Source: Larus michahellis
Lineage: Eukaryota; Chordata; Aves; Charadriiformes; Laridae
Reading direction: 5' to 3'
DNA: 64,000 nt
Assembly (NCBI RefSeq): GCF_964199755.1
Contig: NC_133897.1
Span: forward strand, 121,726,552 to 121,790,551
Under the pieces are notes generated by a model, which did no database searches, was not told where the DNA came from, and saw nothing but the letters and a program-made list of their open reading frames with translations. Below, one piece after another: positions 59,701 through 64,000 of the stretch. Both the position numbers and the translations under genes were made by a program. Positions within the stretch are counted from its first letter, which is position 1, and every line of letters starts with the position of its first letter.

Positions 59701-62700
59701 GAGAAGACATCTCAGTAAATATCTGGACTTAGTATTCACTACTTCCATTACCATCCAGCATGTCGCAATAAAACATATTTATACAACCCGCAAAAAAAGA
59801 AAACTGAAGAAGGAAAAAGCATTTTGAAGAACAGAATCGGAAAACAAAATTATTTCAGCAAATCAGATACATACTGAAATCAATAGAGTGAAATTAATTT
59901 AAAAAAAAAAGTAAATCAAATTAGAGAAAGTCTACAGTACGAAAATCAAGAAAGAAGAGCTCTAGAAACTATGTAGTCTAGAATGGCTGAAAGTACTGGT
60001 TTATCTACAAAGGGAAAGACTAACAAAAACATACATCTTTTCCAAGACAGAATAATTTGGTACATAGATGGCAACGAACTTTTTTCCAAGTATCAAGAAG
60101 AGTAAGGAAAAACGCAACTAACTTGCAGGAGGGTAAAGAAACATAACAAAAAAAGAAAAAAAGAAAAAAATGAATGCAGCTTGAGTATCAGATTGAGTAT
60201 TAGGAAAAGCTTAACTATTCAGTTGATGGAATACTAGAATATCCTACTTCTGCAGACAGTAGAACTTCCTCTACTGATGACTTTTTCTTTTGTTTAAATA
60301 CAAAATATATTTTTCTAATATCTATTTAAAATGGTTTAGGTATATTCAACCCCAGTGTATTGTGGTGATCAAACTAGATCTGGATACTTCTTATTGCTCA
60401 TTAAGTACCAGTAGTTATAGACAAACCATGAAGTGGCTTGGCTAGACTGCTAAAAAATTCTTAACGTTAGGGCTTTATTTGATATAACTGAAAAAACTGA
60501 TCTGCTTTCCATTTACCTCTCAAGTAAGTATTAAAATTATGCTGATCAAATACTCTTTTGTACTGCTTTCTATCTTGAAGTAGAGGCATCTTGGTTATGA
60601 ATTAGCACAGCAGCGCTCAACCAGAGGGTTATAACCTGAAAGACTGAGTCACACATAAAAGGCACTAGTTGGTCCTATTTCAAGAACATATGTACTTGGG
60701 ACAAAACATAATTTTAGCATACTCCTTCCACAGTACAAATTTGGCAAGCTGATATAAAGAAGAGTAGCTGACTTCTGTAATAACCTGAGACTATTAAGCA
60801 GGTCAAAATATACATGATTCAAGGAACTTCCTTCCCCGGCTATCTCAGGACAACCTACAGCATTTCATTGCATTAAATAATCTTCAGAGAAGTTTTGTTT
60901 AGATTATAATTAAATACAGAGATGGTTCTTAAAAAGGTATACATGAGAACCAAAAGGTAAGACATACATCTCTTTGTTGAACAGTAACTTACCCTGTGAA
61001 CTATTTTCTATTAAAATTACAATTTTTCTATTAAATTCAGTGTGACAGAATGAGATTACTAACAAAAAAGGTGGAAAAGAGAGCAGCAAAAAGGAGATCT
61101 CCAGACAAATTCTGGTAGAATTACACAAAGCAATGAGGTTGATGGCAAGAACTGCAGAGTAGAATGCATCCCTACTCCGGCAATTCTAAATACCTGTCAG
61201 TGCAAACAAACCTGCATCCATGATTTCAGATAACATGCTGTAAGTAGGCTGACCTACTAAAGTATCTTAGTATCTTCTAACTTGCCTCATTTCCCCTGGA
61301 CAGCAGACAAATGCACAAGTAGCACAGGTAGCAAAAGCCAATACAGTTTTGAACTAATCTAGCAGAATTCAACTGCTAGATCCTTTGAAAGTTACATTAA
61401 AAATACTAATTTATATGCATTTTTCAATCATCATAATTATCATTCTTGTTTCTCTGGTTATCCACAGTTGACATTTTCGGAACTTTTTATTTGTTTCCCA
61501 AAGTAGCTAAAATATTTACTATTGGAATAATTTAGTTTTATTTGTTTACAAGTGCAATATTACAGAAAAGAACATCCATATGATTTTGAAAGTCAAACCC
61601 GATTTCTAGAGGGAAAGAGACTGAAATAAGGATATAATCACACATGGCTAATTGCTACTTGGATCAGAACAGGTTTTTTACATGATGTAAGTTCATAATG
61701 AACAGCAACTGATCCATACTTTTGGCTATATGTATCTTTACAGTGTAAGAGACAAATTTTAGAATTCGGAGTTGTTGAAAAGAAACACAGATAACAAGCA
61801 CTGTTACTGTACTCTTCTCTGGATAAACTTCTCTGTTAAGATTAAAAAAGAAGTTACACTGAAATCTAGATTAGTCTAATAAAATCCACTATTTTTATTT
61901 GAAGAAAAAATGATCAGCAATTCAGCTTGGCTGTCAGCAACATTATTTGCTATGATATGGATCTGAACTGCTATATTAAATACTTAATTACTTGCTAATG
62001 CTGAATGACAGCCCACAGCTTAAGTCAGGTGTTAGCCCAAAAGACAAGAGGTTAGAATTCTCGAAGGTGTTACCAATGTCATCAGAAACTATTTCAAATT
62101 TTCTCTCTCACAAATCTGTAGTTTACTTGTTTGATTTTAAATAAAGCAAGTAAAATAAACATGTTAGCATAATAGATACTGCCAGATACTAATGAACAGT
62201 CACTTCTAGTAACATATTTAACACTTTTTTACAGAGAATTGTTGATTCTTCTTCTCTAGTTGGTACATTTTGATACCAAATGAAACATTTCAATTTAACT
62301 AATTAGCTTTGAGATCTATCCTAATGCTACTATTAAATCTTCACTCAAAAATATTAAGTCTGTCTACAAAACATTTACTAGAACAGAAGCAATTCCATGG
62401 ATTACCGACTCATGTTATAATCTCTTCCAAATGCAGAGCACAAAAAACATTTATACTTAATCATCCCTTGCTTCCTACAGCAACTCTGATAACATAACAA
62501 TTCCTAACAGAGAGAAAAAAGCTGAAAACTCAATAGTGGTTTCTAAGAAGGAACTATTTTAACCAAGGGACTGCAATTTTATAAAAGTTAAATATAAAAT
62601 CTATCTTTAATAACAAACAATCAGTGATGAAGGTCAAGGTAAAGCAGTCACCACTAGGAGTGATTTGCTTCTTTTCTTTTTGTGTTCAAAACTGTTCTAC

Positions 62701-63929
62701 TTGGTAGACTTCTTATATACTTCTTGGTCTTTAAGGATTGCTTTCTCTACAAGCCAGAGGAGAGCAAACAATGGCCAGAATTTTGTCTGAATCTGAAAAA
62801 TGGCAAGTCTACAGGAAAGGGGAATTCCCATGAAAGTTTACAGCTCTTAACAAGAATTTTGAAGAATATTCCCAAAGCTATACTTTGTCTACAGAAAGAA
62901 GACAAAAAAGTCATGCCAACAGCTTTTCAGCCACATCATTAAATCAGGTTAAGGGCACTGAAATTACGTCAAGGAACTCTTCCAATCTCATTTTGTGTAA
63001 CTGCTTTAATTGTGCAATACCTGCTTATAAGACCTTCTACATACATTGGGATACTGCTACTTTGAACAGCTGTGATATTACAGGCTTTATAAAAAAATAG
63101 CAAAGGTGCCAAAGCACTCAGTCAGTTGCTTATTTCTGCGTGACACTCCTCTGCAACTAAACACTTTCAAACAAAGTAATTAGAAGTTTAGATTCTAGGC
63201 TTAAAGACAAATACAGTTAGGGTTACCTAATCAAGTTCTACTTAATAGTTTGGAATCTTAAACATCTGGGCTTTAAAGATTAATTTTAAAATTTCCTGAG
63301 GATCACAACTTTTCACTTGTTATATAAGTACTACTTCCTCATTATGACACGGCTTTAGCACTTTCTTACCTCCATCAATTCTCACTTCACTACATCATCT
63401 TATTCAGCTTCCTATATATTGAGGTATGCATCTTTGTATTAGGAATACCATTTCCAAAAAGCAAATTTTTAACTAGTCCTAAAAATATGCAACTCTGAAT
63501 GGATACTTTTTATAAAGTTAGAGCATTCCTCGATATTAATAAAAACATTTAGTATTTAATTTGTAGAAAGTAAAATTATTTGCAAATAAAATTTAAAACA
63601 TATTAGGTGATTAGTAAAGAGGCTAGAAGTTTTAGTAACACAATAGTTACAGGCAAAATTCTGCTAAGCATTATTGTCTATTAACGTATTTTATTCATTA
63701 CTTTCTGCAATATATTTGAACTCCTTACAATTATATTTTATATTAAAATAATTGTATCTTGTTCTAAGTACAATCCAATTTACTAGATAAACATTAAGGT
63801 CAGTTTAAAACTTACTCATGTAAGGCAGCTTCTCTGGACAAGCCTGGTAGGGAGAGTAAGTAAAGTTTTCTGGAAGATACATTGTGGTTTGAGCAACGCA
63901 GTCACTAGAATTGTTTCCTTCAGGATAAT
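50608..63929 (-). CDS. B4GALT6: Beta-1,4-galactosyltransferase 6, C-terminal part (7 coding exons; start beyond the window)
   Basis: Golgi type II membrane enzyme that transfers galactose from UDP-galactose to glucosylceramide, making lactosylceramide. In transcript order the exons are 63929-63816, 57658-57534, 57032-56916, 55591-55404, 53101-52979, 52117-52016 and 50755-50608. They join in frame into 304 full residues. Catalytic landmarks are all present: VLIPFRNRHEHLP, FNRAMLFNVGF, the metal-binding FHDVDHLPENDR, and FWGWGGEDDDLWNR. The N-terminal cytoplasmic tail, membrane anchor and first stem residues are on exons to the right of the window. B4GALT5 is the close relative; the stem (YPEGNNSSD) and the RYKLLRYSRERQYVDGLNNL tail, and the place beside TTR, favour B4GALT6. 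Confidence 0.95.
50756..52015 (-). other. B4GALT6 intron
   Basis: 1.26 kb GT-AG intron; nothing else seen. Confidence 0.88.
52016..52117 (-). CDS. B4GALT6: B4GALT6 exon near the C-terminus
   Basis: 102 bp encoding VHYAGYNVTRPEGDLGKYKS to VQFLG, phases 2 and 2, with the H-x-R/K-x type region (IPHHHRGE). Confidence 0.94.
52118..52978 (-). other. B4GALT6 intron with a short perfect hairpin
   Basis: 861 bp intron; an 11-bp inverted repeat with a 4-base loop lies at 52536-52561. Confidence 0.86.
52536..52561. repeat. Perfect 11-bp inverted repeat, 4-base loop
   Basis: TTTGTGACTAT, loop CAAT, ATAGTCACAAA. Confidence 0.8.
52979..53101 (-). CDS. B4GALT6: B4GALT6 exon: acceptor-binding site
   Basis: 123 bp encoding LPYNEFFGGVSGLTVEQFKK to WGWGGEDDDLWN, with the WGWGGEDDD signature of the family. 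No long open frame surrounds it; it was found from the protein motif and splice sites. Confidence 0.94.
53102..55403 (-). other. B4GALT6 intron
   Basis: 2.3 kb intron with low-complexity A/C-rich DNA at 54238-54350 and a degenerate TATA/TGTA-rich stretch at about 54420-54605. Confidence 0.86.
54238..54350. repeat. A/C-rich low-complexity tract
   Basis: Runs of A and C with repeated CCAACC and CAAAAC motifs. Confidence 0.75.
55404..55591 (-). CDS. B4GALT6: B4GALT6 exon: metal-binding site
   Basis: 188 bp encoding TGTQPFNRAMLFNVGFKEAM to KLDKYMY. It includes the D-V-D manganese motif in FHDVDHLPE. The final codon is split and completed as isoleucine in the next exon. Confidence 0.95.
55592..56915 (-). 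other. B4GALT6 intron
   Basis: 1.3 kb intron with A and T homopolymers; no other feature seen. Confidence 0.87.
56916..57032 (-). CDS. B4GALT6: B4GALT6 exon: nucleotide-sugar-binding core
   Basis: 39 codons, phase 0 at both ends, VAVLIPFRNRHEHLPIFF to EFAFYVVEQ, including the conserved FRNRxEHL motif of the family. Confidence 0.94.
57033..57533 (-). other. B4GALT6 intron
   Basis: 501 bp intron; no other feature seen. Confidence 0.87.
57534..57658 (-). CDS. B4GALT6: B4GALT6 exon: start of catalytic domain
   Basis: Encodes RGLIDVNMSEISFDEIEQLF to DCKPRWK, flanked by TTTAG and GTGAG. Phase 1 in, phase 0 out. Confidence 0.93.
57659..63815 (-). other. B4GALT6 intron
   Basis: 6.2 kb AT-rich intron with many short A runs. 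I see no gene, CR1 or other recognisable repeat in it. Confidence 0.82.
63816..63929 (-). CDS. B4GALT6: B4GALT6 exon: stem region
   Basis: Acceptor TCTTTTTAAG, donor ATGA|gtaag. It encodes YPEGNNSSDCVAQTTMYLPE to CPEKLPYM, with possible N-glycosylation sites (NNSS and ENFT). Confidence 0.93.
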   Translation of the reverse strand: MILKETILVTALLKPQCIFQKTLLTLPTRLVQRSCLT

Positions 63930-64000
63930 CTTAAAAAGAGGAATTGATTCTTGTAAAAACTCATGTTATCCACTAAATTTGTAACATATCATCATGCAGG

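Noticed and set aside
50608-63929. B4GALT5 rather than B4GALT6
   Set aside because: Stem and C-terminal residues and the position next to TTR favour B4GALT6.

Overview
The window is vertebrate nuclear DNA, almost certainly from a bird. Genes are split into short exons by AT-rich introns, two fragments match the 3' end of avian CR1 retrotransposons, one segment resembles an avian endogenous-retrovirus LTR, and the transthyretin gene encodes the long N-terminus typical of birds. Gene order (DSG2 forward, TTR forward, B4GALT6 reverse) is the amniote order known from human 18q12. The species cannot be named from the sequence. All identifications are from memory of the protein families; no search was run.

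Layout. 1-9.7 kb: last five coding exons of desmoglein-2 (DSG2) and its 3' UTR. About 9.7-30.9 kb: intergenic DNA with a GC-rich block (10.6-13.7 kb), an LTR-like segment (15.25-15.48 kb) and two reverse-strand CR1 fragments (16.7 and 23.2 kb); I see no convincing gene there. 31.1-39.0 kb: a complete four-exon transthyretin gene (TTR) with a recognisable liver-type promoter. 41.0-46.1 kb: a second complete four-exon transthyretin gene in the same orientation, about 2 kb downstream, with its own matching promoter. 46.3-64 kb: the 3' UTR candidate and last seven coding exons of B4GALT6 on the reverse strand, converging on the second TTR gene.

The main discovery candidate is the tandem TTR duplicate (called TTR2 here). 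It encodes 147 residues against 150 for the first copy, and about 67% of aligned residues are identical (hand count). There is no stop or frameshift, and all exon phases and GT-AG splice sites are kept. It has lost its only cysteine, is three residues shorter at the N-terminus (reaching mammalian length), and differs at five positions of the thyroid-hormone channel (M13F, T106S, A109V, L110V, S117A, human mature numbering), while K15, L17, E54, A108, T119, V121 and the interface residue F87 remain. It looks like a second secreted transthyretin with altered ligand preference, possibly able to form mixed tetramers with TTR. I do not recall a description of such a bird gene, but I could not search for one.

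The genes do not form a pathway: DSG2 is a desmosomal adhesion protein, the TTRs are secreted thyroid-hormone and retinol-binding-protein carriers, and B4GALT6 is a Golgi lactosylceramide synthase. Their arrangement is conserved synteny.
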